A stretch of 64,000 nucleotides of DNA. Origin: UBA1141 sp963665155 (GTDB taxonomy: Bacteria > Chloroflexota > Dehalococcoidia > Lucifugimonadales > UBA3495). Below are positions 18,112 to 29,115 of the stretch, piece by piece; within the stretch, counting starts at the first letter, position 1; the number at the start of each line of letters is the position of its first letter. Below the pieces are notes generated by a model. It worked only from the letters and a program-made list of their open reading frames with translations. It was not told the DNA's origin and ran no database searches. The DNA lies in NCBI GenBank assembly GCA_963665155.2, contig OY761986.2, forward strand, positions 310,001 through 374,000, given 5' to 3'. A program made the translations under genes and the position numbers.

Positions 18112-18843
18112 ATGAGCCCGATCACGACAGCAATATTCGATATGTATGAAACCCTGGTGCAAAATCCCCATAGCCTGTGGAGAGTGGGCTTCCAGGGCAT
18201 AATCCAGGGACAGTCACTGGATACTAACCCCGACCTACTTTGGGAGCAATGGTCCCCGGGTGAGACGGAATTTCGTAATAGCCGGGTCAAGCCCGGGGTG
18301 CCGTTTCGCAGCTATTATCAAGCGTGGCGCGATTGCTTCATCCGTGCCTTCGACAATCTTGAGCTGGATGGTGACGCCGATGCCGCCGCCAGCACTTTTA
18401 TACGGTACATTTCTCAAAGGGACCCATACCCGGAGACGGTCGAAGCCTTGATGGCTCTTCAGACCAGGTGGCGCACCGCGTTGCTTTCCAATGCTGACGA
18501 TGATTACCTATTGCCTAATGTGGAACTGTTGGGGGTGGAATTCGAGGCGGTCCTCTCGTCCGAAAAAGCGCGCGTATATAAACCGTTGCCCGAGTTGTTT
18601 CACAAAATGTTGAACAGGTTAAACGTCACACCCGGAGAGACAGTTTACGTGGGAGACCGCCAGTTGGAAGATGTGCAAGGGCCCAAAGAGGTGGGAATCC
18701 ACCCTGTTTGGATTAACCGTTCGGCCATCCCGGCGGACCCTAATTTGCCCCAGCCAGCGTACCAAATTAGCAGTTTGTTGGAGTTGCCGGGCTTGTTGGA
18801 GAATTGGCCAATTGGTGAAGACCACAAGGACGGTGGCAAATGA
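18112..18843 (+). CDS. HAD-superfamily hydrolase in the his cluster
   Basis: This 243-residue HAD hydrolase has motif I AIFDMYETLV, motif II LLSNAD, the conserved Lys in YKPLPELF and motif IV YVGDRQLEDVQG. Motif I has DxY, as in 2-haloacid dehalogenases, where most phosphatases have DxD. The last bases overlap the hisIE start (ATGA), so the two are translationally coupled. The neighbourhood suggests a histidinol-phosphate phosphatase, but motif I argues against assigning it. AGGAG lies 16 bases upstream, which is far. Confidence 0.8.
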   Translation: MSPITTAIFDMYETLVQNPHSLWRVGFQGIIQGQSLDTNPDLLWEQWSPGETEFRNSRVKPGVPFRSYYQAWRDCFIRAFDNLELDGDADAAASTFIRYISQRDPYPETVEALMALQTRWRTALLSNADDDYLLPNVELLGVEFEAVLSSEKARVYKPLPELFHKMLNRLNVTPGETVYVGDRQLEDVQGPKEVGIHPVWINRSAIPADPNLPQPAYQISSLLELPGLLENWPIGEDHKDGGK

Positions 18844-19460
18844 AAGTTAAACTTAACGAACAAGGCTTGGTTCCAGCCATAGCTCAGGATATAAACACCG
18901 GTCAAGTGCTTATGATGGGCTACATGAACCCAGGGTCCATAAAACGGACGGTGGAAGGGGTTCAAGTCTGGTTCTACAGCCGAAGCCGGGAAGACCTTTG
19001 GCACAAAGGGGAGGTCTCCGGAAATTATTTGAACCTGAAGGAGGCTTGGCTCGATTGTGACGGCGATACGATTTTGCTCAAAGTCGAACCCGACGGACCG
19101 GCTTGCCACACCGGCGACACATCGTGTTTTTTCAACGCAATGGACGGTCTGCCGGACGAGTACGAGACGACGGAGTCAGGTCCCGGAATTTTGGACGAGC
19201 TATTTGCCGTGATCCGCGACCGGCAAAGTGAACAGCCCGAAGGTAGCTACACAGCACAATTGCTTCAAGAAGGCACAGGACGAGTCGCTCAAAAAGTCAT
19301 CGAAGAAGCTGGAGAAACCGCTATTGCGGCTGTGCAAGGGGACACTGAGAACCTACCCAAAGAGGTCGCAGACTTGCTGTACCACTCGATGGTGTTATTG
19401 GCATCCGCAGGAGTTTCCCCCAAAGCCGTCTGGGAAGAGCTTAGGAGCCGCCGGGGATAG
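18840..19460 (+). CDS. hisIE: Phosphoribosyl-AMP cyclohydrolase / phosphoribosyl-ATP pyrophosphatase
   Basis: This 206-residue bifunctional enzyme carries out the second and third steps of histidine synthesis. The N-terminal cyclohydrolase has the metal-binding DCDGDTILLKV and ACHTGDTSCF blocks. The C-terminal pyrophosphohydrolase has KVIEEAGETAIAA and EVADLLYH. The ATG lies inside the upstream stop region (4-base overlap), giving an operon hisF, HAD, hisIE. The order of activities matches common HisIE fusions. Confidence 0.93.
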   Translation: MKVKLNEQGLVPAIAQDINTGQVLMMGYMNPGSIKRTVEGVQVWFYSRSREDLWHKGEVSGNYLNLKEAWLDCDGDTILLKVEPDGPACHTGDTSCFFNAMDGLPDEYETTESGPGILDELFAVIRDRQSEQPEGSYTAQLLQEGTGRVAQKVIEEAGETAIAAVQGDTENLPKEVADLLYHSMVLLASAGVSPKAVWEELRSRRG

Positions 19461-19579
19461 GCTGGCCCGCCATCAGGCCTTTGCCGGAACGACGATAGCA
19501 GTATTCCGCCAATTACCTGACCAAGTAATGTGGGTAAAGCTAAAAGCTGCAAAAGCGTTGTAACGAGGGTTTGGTTAAA

Positions 19580-21601
19580 TTAAGCTTTCCCGCTGAATGC
19601 CGGATCGCTGGCCTGCTCGATCAATTGCGCTATGTGAGCCCTAAGTTCGGCCATTTGGAATGGCTTGTTTATTACCGGGTTGCCTGTGGAAGACACAAAA
19701 TCATATGTCTTGGAATTAACAGTGTCTCCTGAAATGAATATGACTTTAGTGGCCAAATCGGCGTCGAAGTCCTCAATCAACTGGTACAATTCTTGGCCGT
19801 CCATCTTGGGCATCTTGAGGTCAAGAAGTATGCAGTCGTAGTGGTTTTCCTGAAGCATTTGCCAGGCGTCCGCACCGTCCTTGGCCAAATCTACGGAATA
19901 CTGCTCTTGCTCAATTGAGTTGCGGAGGAGGAACCGGATTTCAGGCTCGTCATCGACTGCTAAGATACGCTTGATGGCAATTGAATCCAGAACCGGCTCA
20001 TCGACGGATTCATCTTCTTTCTCTGCGGCTAAAATCGGCAATTCTATGTGGAAAGTTGCCCCGACTCCCTCCGTGCTCTCAGCCCAAAGGTATCCGGCGT
20101 TTTGCTGCACGATACCGTAGCAAATACTCAAGCGCAGACCAGTCCCCGCCCCCACCTATTTAGTCGTGAAAAAGGGCTCAAATATTTTCCCCAGATCGTC
20201 TTTGGGGATTCCTGTGCCATTGTCCTTGATGGAGATCCTGATTTGTCCTCCAGACATGATTGATTGTACCGAAACGTGCCCATTCTTATTGGTTTCTTCC
20301 AGGGATTGTTGGGAATTTGTGAGTATGTTGACGATTACCTGAACCAACTGCTGCTCGTCTATCATCGTGCAGGGAACGTTGTTGTCAAAGTTACAGCTGA
20401 GCGTCAACTGGCTACTATGATAATCATGAACCTTCAGGTCCACCGCCCTTTGCAGTATGGAATTGATGTTTACATAAGTTTTTTCCGGGCCACTCCTCCG
20501 GGCAAACAGCTGAAGGCTCTTGATTACCTTGGCTGCACGCTGGCTTTCGGAAACCACAACACGGAGGTTGATCTTCAGTGATTCCGGGCAGTCGGAATCC
20601 AACATCATCTGGGAGTAACCCATAACCGTAGTGAGCGGATTGTTGAGCTCGTGGGCGACGCCCGCTGCTAGTTGGCCTATCGAGGCCAATCTTAATGTCT
20701 CTTGTAGTAGGTCTTGCTCTTGGCGCCGCTGATCTTCTAGTCTAGCGATTTCAAATAGAGGTCCAATCCCATCCACCACCGACGTCAATATCCGCACTCG
20801 GTCAGGAGTAAAACTGCCTAGTTCATGAGAAGAAACGCTGAAAAGCCCAAGTGTATTCTCGTCGGCAGTTATCGGGATCAAAGCCATGGACTTGATGCCT
20901 AGGTCCACAATTGCTGGCGGCGAATGAGGGTCCGCGGGGTAATCGTTGATGATCATGGGCTGGCCTCTGCGGAACGCGACGTGGGCCAGGGTTTCTCCAA
21001 AGGTTAAAGAAAGTGCGGCCGGGGCCGTTTCCCCGCCCTTCCCCGCCGATGCCGCCGGACGTAGGCGCTTTGCGTTTTCTTCTGGGAGTCTGAGGGTGAT
21101 CCAATCGGCGCCGGGCAAAACGGTGAACCGGTTTACTATCCTTTGGGCCATCTGTTCGAAGGAGCCACCTTCAGCGAAGGTACCGCTGATCTCATACAGC
21201 AATTCCAACTCATTAATTCGCTCCTGCTTGGATTCCTCGGCCGCACGCAATTCATCAGCCAGCGCAGCGCTCTGGGCAGCTTGTTTCACTTGCTCACGAC
21301 GCTGGCGGTCTGCCCAAATCAGAGCAACTAGGGTCCCGTATAGCATGCCTAAAGAACCAGCGATGATGCCGTAAGTTATGGGCGAAGCTTGCCGATTTGC
21401 TGGGTCAGAAATTATAGAATAGCTATCTGATGGCTCTATGACCATACCCGATTTCATAGCTGCCTCGTGTGCTTCCAGGTTGGCGACCGAATCCTTTATG
21501 CCGGACGCCAAGATCAAAGATATTGCGACCGCAATCGACACCAGGACGGCAAAGAAGCAAATCGAAACTAATAGAATAATGTCCTTTTTAGGACGCTCCA
21601 C
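19580..21601 (-). pseudogene. Hybrid sensor histidine kinase with receiver, internal amber codon
   Basis: This 673-codon frame encodes two membrane segments (about residues 8-30 and 75-95), a coiled coil, a GAF-like domain, a HisKA helix with the phospho-acceptor His (GVAHELNNPLTTVMGY), an ATPase domain and a C-terminal receiver (AVDDEPEIRF, acceptor Asp in LLDLKMPKMDG). A TAG at 20156-20158 splits it after FEPFFTTK, in the middle of the ATPase domain. The next codons continue in the same frame with VGAGTGLRLSICYGIV. The first half alone would lack the G2 box. GGAG precedes the GTG start. Confidence 0.85.
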
Positions 21602-21915
21602 AACAGTAACTCCAGTGCCTTGGCTTGATCGAGGTTAGTTATTAGCCTAGTTTTTAAGCAAGGGGGTAACTCAAGTAAAAACTTGGTGGCATTTAAGGTC
21701 AAGAGAATTTGCACCCATCGGCCAGTGGGAGAACCCGAAGCATTTCAACCGTGAAATTCCTTGAGACCTTGGGGCAGGGCAGGGTCAGCGGTTAAGTACC
21801 GTAAGGGCACACACTCTCGCCCTCGAGCATATGTATGGCTTGAATATCATTTTTTCGACATAAAGCGGAAAACCTGAGACCAGATATGATATCTAAAGCA
21901 ACTATGTAGCAGCAG
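21602..21915. other. Intergenic region, no supported feature
   Basis: The segment between the kinase start and the 3' end of the S51 peptidase has no convincing gene. A minus-strand frame near 21800-22170 is out of phase with the peptidase and looks like a shadow. Confidence 0.5.
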
Positions 21916-22614
21916 CTATATATCAGAGGGAAGGTTCTGACCGGAAATATAAACCTGCCAGTCGGAGCCCCGGTATACAGTGACATTGCCTGCTCCCACG
22001 GTCCGCCATGCCCCGGGGCGGCCCAAACAACCGCTGCGGGCGTCGATTCCCAGCACCGTGATGTCTGCGGGGACTTGGGTCTGTAACTGCCTGGACGTCT
22101 CTTTAGGATCGCTCCTTTCGTGATGGGGCAAAACAGCGACGCCGGGCACAATTCCCAAGCCTTCAATCCACCCACCGCTTCTTGGCCGACGCATCAAGGA
22201 GCCCATCACCATTGCGCCAGCGCTGGAACCGGCCAGTACCGAACCCTCGGCTACAGCATCCATGATGTTGCGCAATAGCGGCGAGTCCCTGAGCGTCGTC
22301 AGCAGATGATCCGGGTTACCACCGGTGAAGTAGACAACGCCCGGCACCAAGTCGGCTTGGGGTCCCAGTTGGGCAAAGGAAGGGTCGTCGGATTGGGACC
22401 TGTCCAGCACCATCAACAGGCTGGAGTCGCCGCCCAGTTTTGCGAAATGGGTCACCCCGTCGTTGGCTGCCTTTGCGGGACCGGTGACGGCGGCCGTGGG
22501 GATGATCAAGACTCGTGCCGGGTTTTGGCCGGAGGCTTTCATAATTGCTATGTCCATTTCCTCGCAGCCGGACCGGAACTCCTCGCCGCCCACCAGACCA
22601 AAATCTCCTGCCAT
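21916..22614 (-). CDS. Peptidase S51 / cyanophycinase-like protein
   Basis: This 232-residue protein is of the dipeptidase E and cyanophycinase family. The nucleophile Ser lies in the elbow LAGSSAGAMVMG and a likely catalytic His in VLPHHERSDP. The segment VYFTGGNPDHLL is also typical. Enzymes of this fold cleave aspartyl dipeptides or cyanophycin; which applies is not clear. The start at 22614 follows GAGG by six bases; a frame extension to 22713 is unconserved. It lies 106 bases downstream of mgtE on the same strand. Confidence 0.85.
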   Translation of the reverse strand: MAGDFGLVGGEEFRSGCEEMDIAIMKASGQNPARVLIIPTAAVTGPAKAANDGVTHFAKLGGDSSLLMVLDRSQSDDPSFAQLGPQADLVPGVVYFTGGNPDHLLTTLRDSPLLRNIMDAVAEGSVLAGSSAGAMVMGSLMRRPRSGGWIEGLGIVPGVAVLPHHERSDPKETSRQLQTQVPADITVLGIDARSGCLGRPGAWRTVGAGNVTVYRGSDWQVYISGQNLPSDI

Positions 22615-22720
22615 TTCTCGCCTCTTTCCCCACCACCATCCGGTGAGTTCTGTTGAATTATATCCACGCCACCGACTGCTAAATCTAAAAATAAGCCACG
22701 GGTGGCAGGGCACTTAAAAC

Positions 22721-24121
22721 CTAGGTCAAGGAATCTACGAAACCCGCCGCCAAGCCCAAAAATAATAGAAATCCGATTACATCCGTAAATGTGGTCACGA
22801 ACACGGCCGAGGACACGGCGGGATCCAAGCCCAATCTACGGAGCAACAATGGCACTCCGGCCCCAGCTAATCCGGCCACCAGCATGTTACCCAGCATTGC
22901 GAAGCCCAACACCAATCCCAAAGTCGCATTCCCTTTCCAAAGGTAAGCTACCACACCCACTACCGCTCCCAAAAGCGCGCCGTTGATTAGCCCGAGGGAA
23001 ACCTCCCTGGCCAAAAGCCGCAAACCCAAGTGTCTTGGTACGTCTCCCAAGGCCATGCTGCGCACCACTAAGGTCACGGTTTGAGTTCCACCGATGCCTC
23101 CCTGTCCGGCAACCACGGGTAGGAAGATGGCCAATGCCACCACCTTAGTAATGGTTGCCTCAAAAAAGCTAATTATCAAGGCCGCAAACAGGACTGTTCC
23201 CAGGTTGATGTACAGCCATGGCAGCCGCCGACGCAACGAGTTGCCCAAAGGGCCCATGACCCGCTCACCAGCCACGCTGGCGATCCGGTACATATCTTCC
23301 GTGGCTTCTTCCTCGACCACGTCCACCATGTCTTCGGCCAGGATGACCCCGGTAAGTTTGCCATCCTGATCGACCACTGGAAGTTGAATCAGGTTGTAAC
23401 GTTCCATCAATCGAACGCACTCTTCTTGGTCGGTGTCGGCGGTAACGGATATGGTGTCGTGGTCGGCAATGTCACCGATCACAGAGGTTGGGCGCGCCAA
23501 GGCCAGCCTGGTTATACTCAGCGAGCCCACCAAGCGGTTCGCTTCGTCAACCACCAAGATTGAGTTGATATTCTCTGCCTCGGGTCCCAGCAGACGCAGT
23601 TGATCTATGGCATTGGGGGTGGAGAGCGCCTCTTTGACCACCGGGTAATCCAGGGTCATAAGACCACCGGCGGAGTCTTGCCGGTACTGGAGAAGTGAGA
23701 CCACCTCCTGAGGGTCGGCCATTAATCCCAGTATTGCTTCCATTTTGTCTTCCGGAAGCAGTTGCAGGATGTCCGCCGATGCGTCCCGGCTGGTTTGGTC
23801 TAGGACCTCGGCCAGTTCCGGGTCTCCAAGAACTTGGAAGACCTCCACAGCTTCTTGGGGCTCCAACTCTTCCAGAATGTCGGCGGACTCCGCAGCGGCC
23901 AAGGATTCCAAAATTAGTCGCTGGATTTCTTCGGATAGGCTGGTGAGCGCCTCCCCTTGGTCAACAGGATGCACTTGCCGGAACCGCGCCAATACTTCAT
24001 CGCTGGTCGACTCTTCATAGAGTTGGCGTATGTTTACAACGATATGTTGAACCAGTTCTTCGCGGGCTTGGCCCGAGGCTTCTGGCTGAACTTCCGGTGG
24101 ATTGTTGGTTTGCTGATCCAT
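22721..24121 (-). CDS. mgtE: Magnesium transporter MgtE
   Basis: This 466-residue inner-membrane Mg2+ channel has an N-terminal helical MgtE_N domain (residues about 35-140), two CBS domains (about 145-265) and five membrane segments. The conserved pore region FLPVVAGQGGIGGTQTVT and the last-helix motif DPAVSSAVFVTTFTD are both present. The cytosolic domains sense Mg2+ and gate the pore in characterised homologues. No strong Shine-Dalgarno precedes the ATG. I looked for a magnesium riboswitch upstream and saw none. Confidence 0.93.
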   Translation of the reverse strand: MDQQTNNPPEVQPEASGQAREELVQHIVVNIRQLYEESTSDEVLARFRQVHPVDQGEALTSLSEEIQRLILESLAAAESADILEELEPQEAVEVFQVLGDPELAEVLDQTSRDASADILQLLPEDKMEAILGLMADPQEVVSLLQYRQDSAGGLMTLDYPVVKEALSTPNAIDQLRLLGPEAENINSILVVDEANRLVGSLSITRLALARPTSVIGDIADHDTISVTADTDQEECVRLMERYNLIQLPVVDQDGKLTGVILAEDMVDVVEEEATEDMYRIASVAGERVMGPLGNSLRRRLPWLYINLGTVLFAALIISFFEATITKVVALAIFLPVVAGQGGIGGTQTVTLVVRSMALGDVPRHLGLRLLAREVSLGLINGALLGAVVGVVAYLWKGNATLGLVLGFAMLGNMLVAGLAGAGVPLLLRRLGLDPAVSSAVFVTTFTDVIGFLLFLGLAAGFVDSLT

Positions 24122-24483
24122 AATGTTTCCGAACGGGCGACATTGGCCCGAATAGTAGTTGAACCCTCTGGAATTGAGGGTTTACTCACGGCAAAGGATG
24201 CCGGTATCGATGCGGGGAATTCCCGATACTTCACCAAGCAGCGGATCTTGGTCCCGTTTGTCAAATATGGGGTTGGGAGGTTCCCCCGACGGGAATTTTT
24301 CTGTAATCAGGCTCCGCTCAAGGCCTATATCAACACTTGAGGTCAACCATAACACAAGGTGAATGTACCATACCGCTGCCGTGGGGACGGAGGACGTTGC
24401 GGAGCGTAGTCGGGAGAGAATTCACGGATGGAACATTACTCCCAAGTTTAGACTTCGATAGTCAACTTGCCAGGTACACCGCT
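24122..24483. other. Intergenic region upstream of mgtE
   Basis: These 360 bases separate the start of mgtE from the 3' end of the multicopper-oxidase-like gene. I see no gene. No M-box-like leader could be recognised on the minus strand. Confidence 0.45.
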
Positions 24484-27400
24484 CTAGCTGCCGGGTAGTG
24501 GCAGCAACCCAGTCTCCTGCTGGCCGGATGGGTGAACCCTAAACAGCCCCCATAAGCCAGCTTCCCGGTAGGCTTCCCGATGGTCGCCGTAGATATAATC
24601 GCCGGGAAGGCCGCTGCGGCCTCCCGAGCCACCGTCCAAGACCAAAGTTAGGGCGTCCAGTCCTCCCAATTGTACCGAGTCCAACATGTCCGTGCCCGCT
24701 CGGCCTGGCTCCATAGGCCATTGATGGCCTTCAATAGTAAACACGTGGGCTTGTTCGCTGAACGGCGCAAGCACATGCACCTTCACCGGGTCTCCGGCGA
24801 AGGCCTCCATCACCGGCGTTGCTGGGTCTGCGTGTATTTCAGAGTCGAATGCCTGGAAAGGCTCTTTGCCCGCGCCGATTCGCGGCGCCAGCGGCGCAAA
24901 GCGATAATTGATTGCCACCACTCCTTCCACAGCCTCGGTATAGGGCATAATGTGGGTGCCGATGATCTCATCCTCATCCTGGAAGAATAGGGTAAAACAC
25001 CGGTAGCTGGGACCTGTTGCAGGATGCACGTCCACCCGCCAAGCCGAGTTTGATAAAGCTTCCTCTCCCGTGACAGGATCGGTATAGGTCGCTCCTTTTG
25101 GTCCCACCACAATTGCCCCGTACAATCCCAATCCTGGATTTTCGAGAACATTCCCCCACTCTTGCACCATCGCCAGCGTCTCGCCTATCTCCGGATGAGC
25201 GAAAAAGGTATAGGGCCTGGTTGCTCCCACGGGCACGGTCTGCCCAGCGCTTGCAGCAATCTCAGCGTTGTTGAAACCAGCATTGATCCCCATGCTGTCG
25301 GTTGGGTCGTAGGCCAGCATGTCGGCGTGGAAGGAAACCGGGCCGTCCCTAGTGTCGTTGGTGAGACTGATGCTCACGCAGTCGCCCACGTTCACCGAAA
25401 GTACCAGCGGCTGGGGTTCCGCCGCACCCGACAGCACGGCATCCTTTTGATGGTCCAACACAAAGATTTTGCCTTTGGTTCCACCCAGCATTGGTAGAGG
25501 CACATCTACGGCAGAGACAGCAAACTCCCTGACGGGCGAGTCGGCCGGGCAAACCGAGGAAGCGGGGGTTGGCAACTTCTCCCGGCCAGGGAGATTTTGG
25601 AGTATGTTCTTGTCGACGTCAGCCAGCACTCTCAAAATGCCCCAGCTACCTTCTTCCAGTTTGAAGGACCGCCCACTGTAGTACAGATAGTCACTAGGCA
25701 TATTTTGAGGGCCGCCCGATCCGGATATAGTCAGGTCGTATCTCTCGGATATTCCTATGTGGACATTGTTAACCGGCGGCGAGGTTTCACTGAACGGCTC
25801 CAACCGGAACCAATGGCCATCCACGTGCAGAGTGTGGACATCGTTGGTAGCGGCGACCAAACCCCGGATGACCACCGGGTCTCCTAGGTATGCTTGGATC
25901 AACGGAGTCTCCGGATCGCCGTGGGCACTGCTGTCGAAGAAACGGGAAGGATCTTCACCCCGGTTGGCCAATGGTTCCACCCGCAGGTTCAACGAACTAC
26001 CGCTGGAGCGCCCCACGTTGGTCAACGGGTTATCATCCTGGATAAACATCACCGCTTCCCGGAAGCTCCCGGTTAGCCTTCAGCACCAAAGCAAGCGTTG
26101 CGCCGCTCGACTGACACCCGCTGGCAACCTCCAGGCCGGTTTTGGGGTCATGATAGGTGGCGTCGGGAGGTTCGGAGATCAGGGCGCCGAACAGGCCGTG
26201 CCGCCATGAAGTAAGGCCGCTAACATGGTCGTGAAAGTAGGCGGTTCCGAATTGGGCGTCGGGATACCAGCGGTAACGGACGAACTCGGTGCTGACTATT
26301 TCTCTCTGGCGATGGTTGAACTTCAAGGGCTCTTCAAAAGAGACCGCGTTGCCGTCAATCGAGCGAATGCGGCGTATTTCAAAAGTCCGGTCTTGGTCCA
26401 TTCCAACGCCCACCAAGGCACCGGGCTGGAACCGGTCAGCGCGTCCTAGGCTCACCGCAACATCCCCGGCCTTGGTGGCTGCCGATAAAGTCTCTCCCTC
26501 TTCGGTAAATGGACGGATCGAGGTTTCATAATTGAAACCCGTGTTCACGCCGTCGCTGCCCTGGATGTCGAACTGTACGAAGTGGATGTGAATGTTCACC
26601 TTGCTGAAAAAATTATTCTCCCCTGTGTCCTCCAATTCGCTTTTGAAAACGACGTCAACACAGTCTTTTCCAGCGTTGGCCCTGATCGCCAAGGGTACTT
26701 TCAGTCGGTTATCGGCGCGAACGTAGTTTTCCTGCTCCTTGAGCACGTAGAGTTGGCCAACCGGGTCAACCAGATTGGCTTTCCGGTTGAGGGTTATGGG
26801 CAGGTTGATTGCGTGGATGGCAAACTCTTTCTGTTTAGTGCCAGCCGGACAAAGGCTCCACGGGCCGTTCTCGCCCGGTTTTGGCGGGTCCGTTCCTTGT
26901 CTAAGCGGTTCCAAAAACGGGGCAGGTCCGTGATTTGGCGCAAAGGGAGGACGCTTTCCGAGATGAGGGCGTAAATACGGGTAGGCCAGCTTACCCGTTA
27001 TCGGGTTGAAGTACAAAGGGGGCCGCTGCCCGGGATCGGGTGATCTGAAATAGGACCACTCCAGTTGAGTATCCGGCTCGTTCAGGTATAGGTCTCCTTC
27101 TTTGGACCAATCTAGCACGGAAGCGTCGTAGCCTATGGGCTTTCCCGATGGAGGGAGTTGAGCCTCCACCCACTGTGCCAAATTCTCTTTATTAATATCG
27201 AATGTGCGACCCTTCCAGTCCACTTCTGTGTCCACCAGGTCTTCCGAGGTCACTGCGGACGCCAACAAGCCTTCCCGGTCCGGCAACTCGATTAAGGGTG
27301 GAAGGCCGTCTTGGGAAACAATGCCGTCTTGTAGCGTGTTTTGCACTCGCCAAATCATCCACTTGCCAGCCACGTAGTGGTGTGCCACATGACAGTGGGT

Positions 27401-28909
27401 AAGAAAGTCGCCCACGCTTTGTTGGCATCCGCCACTGCCGCACTCGTTTTCCACATCGTAGTTTTCCGCCGGCCCGACCGCTTGGGAATCTATCCGGGAC
27501 GAGGCCTGGGGAAGCAAATCAGGAAACTTGTTCAGGCCTGTGTCGAAGTTTGTCGGTTCCATCCCCGGTTGCCGGGGCCACCTAATGGCGCCACCGTGGA
27601 CATGGTGAACGTGAAAAACCTCCGAGCCGCCGTGTATAACCCGTTGCTTGACCGGGTCGCCCAAGTAGCTTCGGGCTATCGGGGTGGCCGGGTCGCCAAA
27701 GGTGTAGGAACTGTACGCTTGGGATGGGTCGAATTTGCCGACCGTATCCTGTTGTAATTTCATGCGGTTCAGGAAGGGCTCACTTCGGTAATTCATTGCC
27801 CGGCCACCGGGTTTATATGCGCCGGTCAGATCATCCACGAAATTGACAGCCTTCTTGCGGAAACCGAATCCCGTGGCGCCCGCCTTATTCTGTATGGTAA
27901 AAGCCTCGTTGCCGATTTCGTGATAATAGATAGCGAACTCCCGGAAATCGCTGCCGGTGCTATCTCTAATCACGGCCGACCAACCGCTGGTCATTTCGGC
28001 GCCGGTCAAGGGGTCTAGGTGCAGGGAGCCTCCGGGTTCCACGATCACGGCTCCGAACAAGCCGTGGCTCGTCTGCTCTCGCTGGTCGCCGTGGCTATGG
28101 AAATAGTGAGTCCCTTCGGGTTGGTCCGCTTCGACCATCCACTCGTAGGTAACTGAGGCCCCGGAAAGAGCTATGGTTTCCAGGTTTGTGGCCACCGCCG
28201 GAGTTCCGCTTTCGGCCATATGCAGCGAAGAACCGTGGATGTGCAGGCTGGCGGCCTCGCCGTTTGCCAACGCGTTGCGCAGGGTGACCAGCAAACAATC
28301 GCCCTGATTGACCCGCAATGTCAGGGGCTGGATGGCGTCGCCCTGTAGGCCCACGGATACTCCTGGGTCTGCTTGGTCCAGCCGGGCAGCCCGATTTTGG
28401 GATTCTTCCAGCCTGGCCCGTTCCAGGTCTTGTTCCAGAACGTACATTCGACCGATGGGATCGAAATCCAGATACCGGTTGAGGGAAATTTCAATGTTTA
28501 TCGCCGCCACGTCGAAGGTCTTAACCGGCGCATCGGGTCCGCACCGGCCTCCTTCATAAACGCTTTCACCGGTTTCTTGGCCTAGCAGCAGTCCCTCATC
28601 GCTCTCGTGGGGACCCGGGCCTGGATCTCGGACGGGTGTCTGTGTGGGGGAGATAGCGGTGGTGGCGGAAGGCGTTTGGGTGGGCAACGTTGTCGGTGTG
28701 ACCGCCGGGGATACTGGCGGAGACTTCGTAGCTGTGGCGCCGGGTGTTTGATTGGGCAAGAAAGTGGGACTGCCTGATGGTGCGGTTGTTGGACTGCCAG
28801 CACCGCAAGCCGCCAGCAATACCAAAGCCAGCAACGATGCCAAGAAAACCACGCCGCTAGAGACGCGGATTTTCTTGGAGGCTTCAGTGTATTGCTGGTT
28901 ATGATTCAT
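24484..28909 (-). pseudogene. Giant multicopper-oxidase-like lipoprotein, frameshifted
   Basis: The protein starts with a lipoprotein signal (VFLASLLALVLLAAC) and a Pro/Thr linker. It then has a multicopper-oxidase unit with HIHGSSLHM, THYFHSHGD, VFHVHHVHGG and HCHVAHHYVAG copper motifs. A second unit has NIHIHFVQFD and YFHDHVSG, and a third is similar but poorer in His (SFHADMLAYD, FTIEGHQWPME). The frame breaks near 26050-26085, just before SFREAVMFIQDDNP; joined, it would be about 1475 residues. The start at 28909 precedes the signal, while the frame stays open to 28987. It was probably anchored outside the membrane, oxidising an unknown substrate. Confidence 0.75.
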
Positions 28910-29013
28910 TTGCTGGGAACCAGTTTGTGATGTTTGGCCGAGCAGGGGTAGGCCAAACCCGAGCAGGCAAATAATAGCGCGATCCAACTCGGTCAGGGCC
29001 AGGCACCCAAAAT

Positions 29014-29043
29014 GGGCGGCCCCGCTCGCAAGCGAAGCCGCCC
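29014..29043 (-). terminator. Possible terminator between the NHL and oxidase genes
   Basis: A 7-bp GC stem (gggcggc/gccgccc) is followed on the minus strand by ATTTT. It lies about 70 bases beyond the stop of the upstream minus-strand gene. The T tract is short. Confidence 0.45.
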
Positions 29044-29115
29044 TTTAGTCTACTCTATCACCGCACAACGGTGTTTAGCTCGATGTTTACACCGTATATG
29101 TGTTGGTGGAGGTCG

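Noticed and set aside
24122..24360. Magnesium riboswitch before mgtE
   Set aside because: I compared the leader with the M-box pattern from memory and could not align the conserved core.
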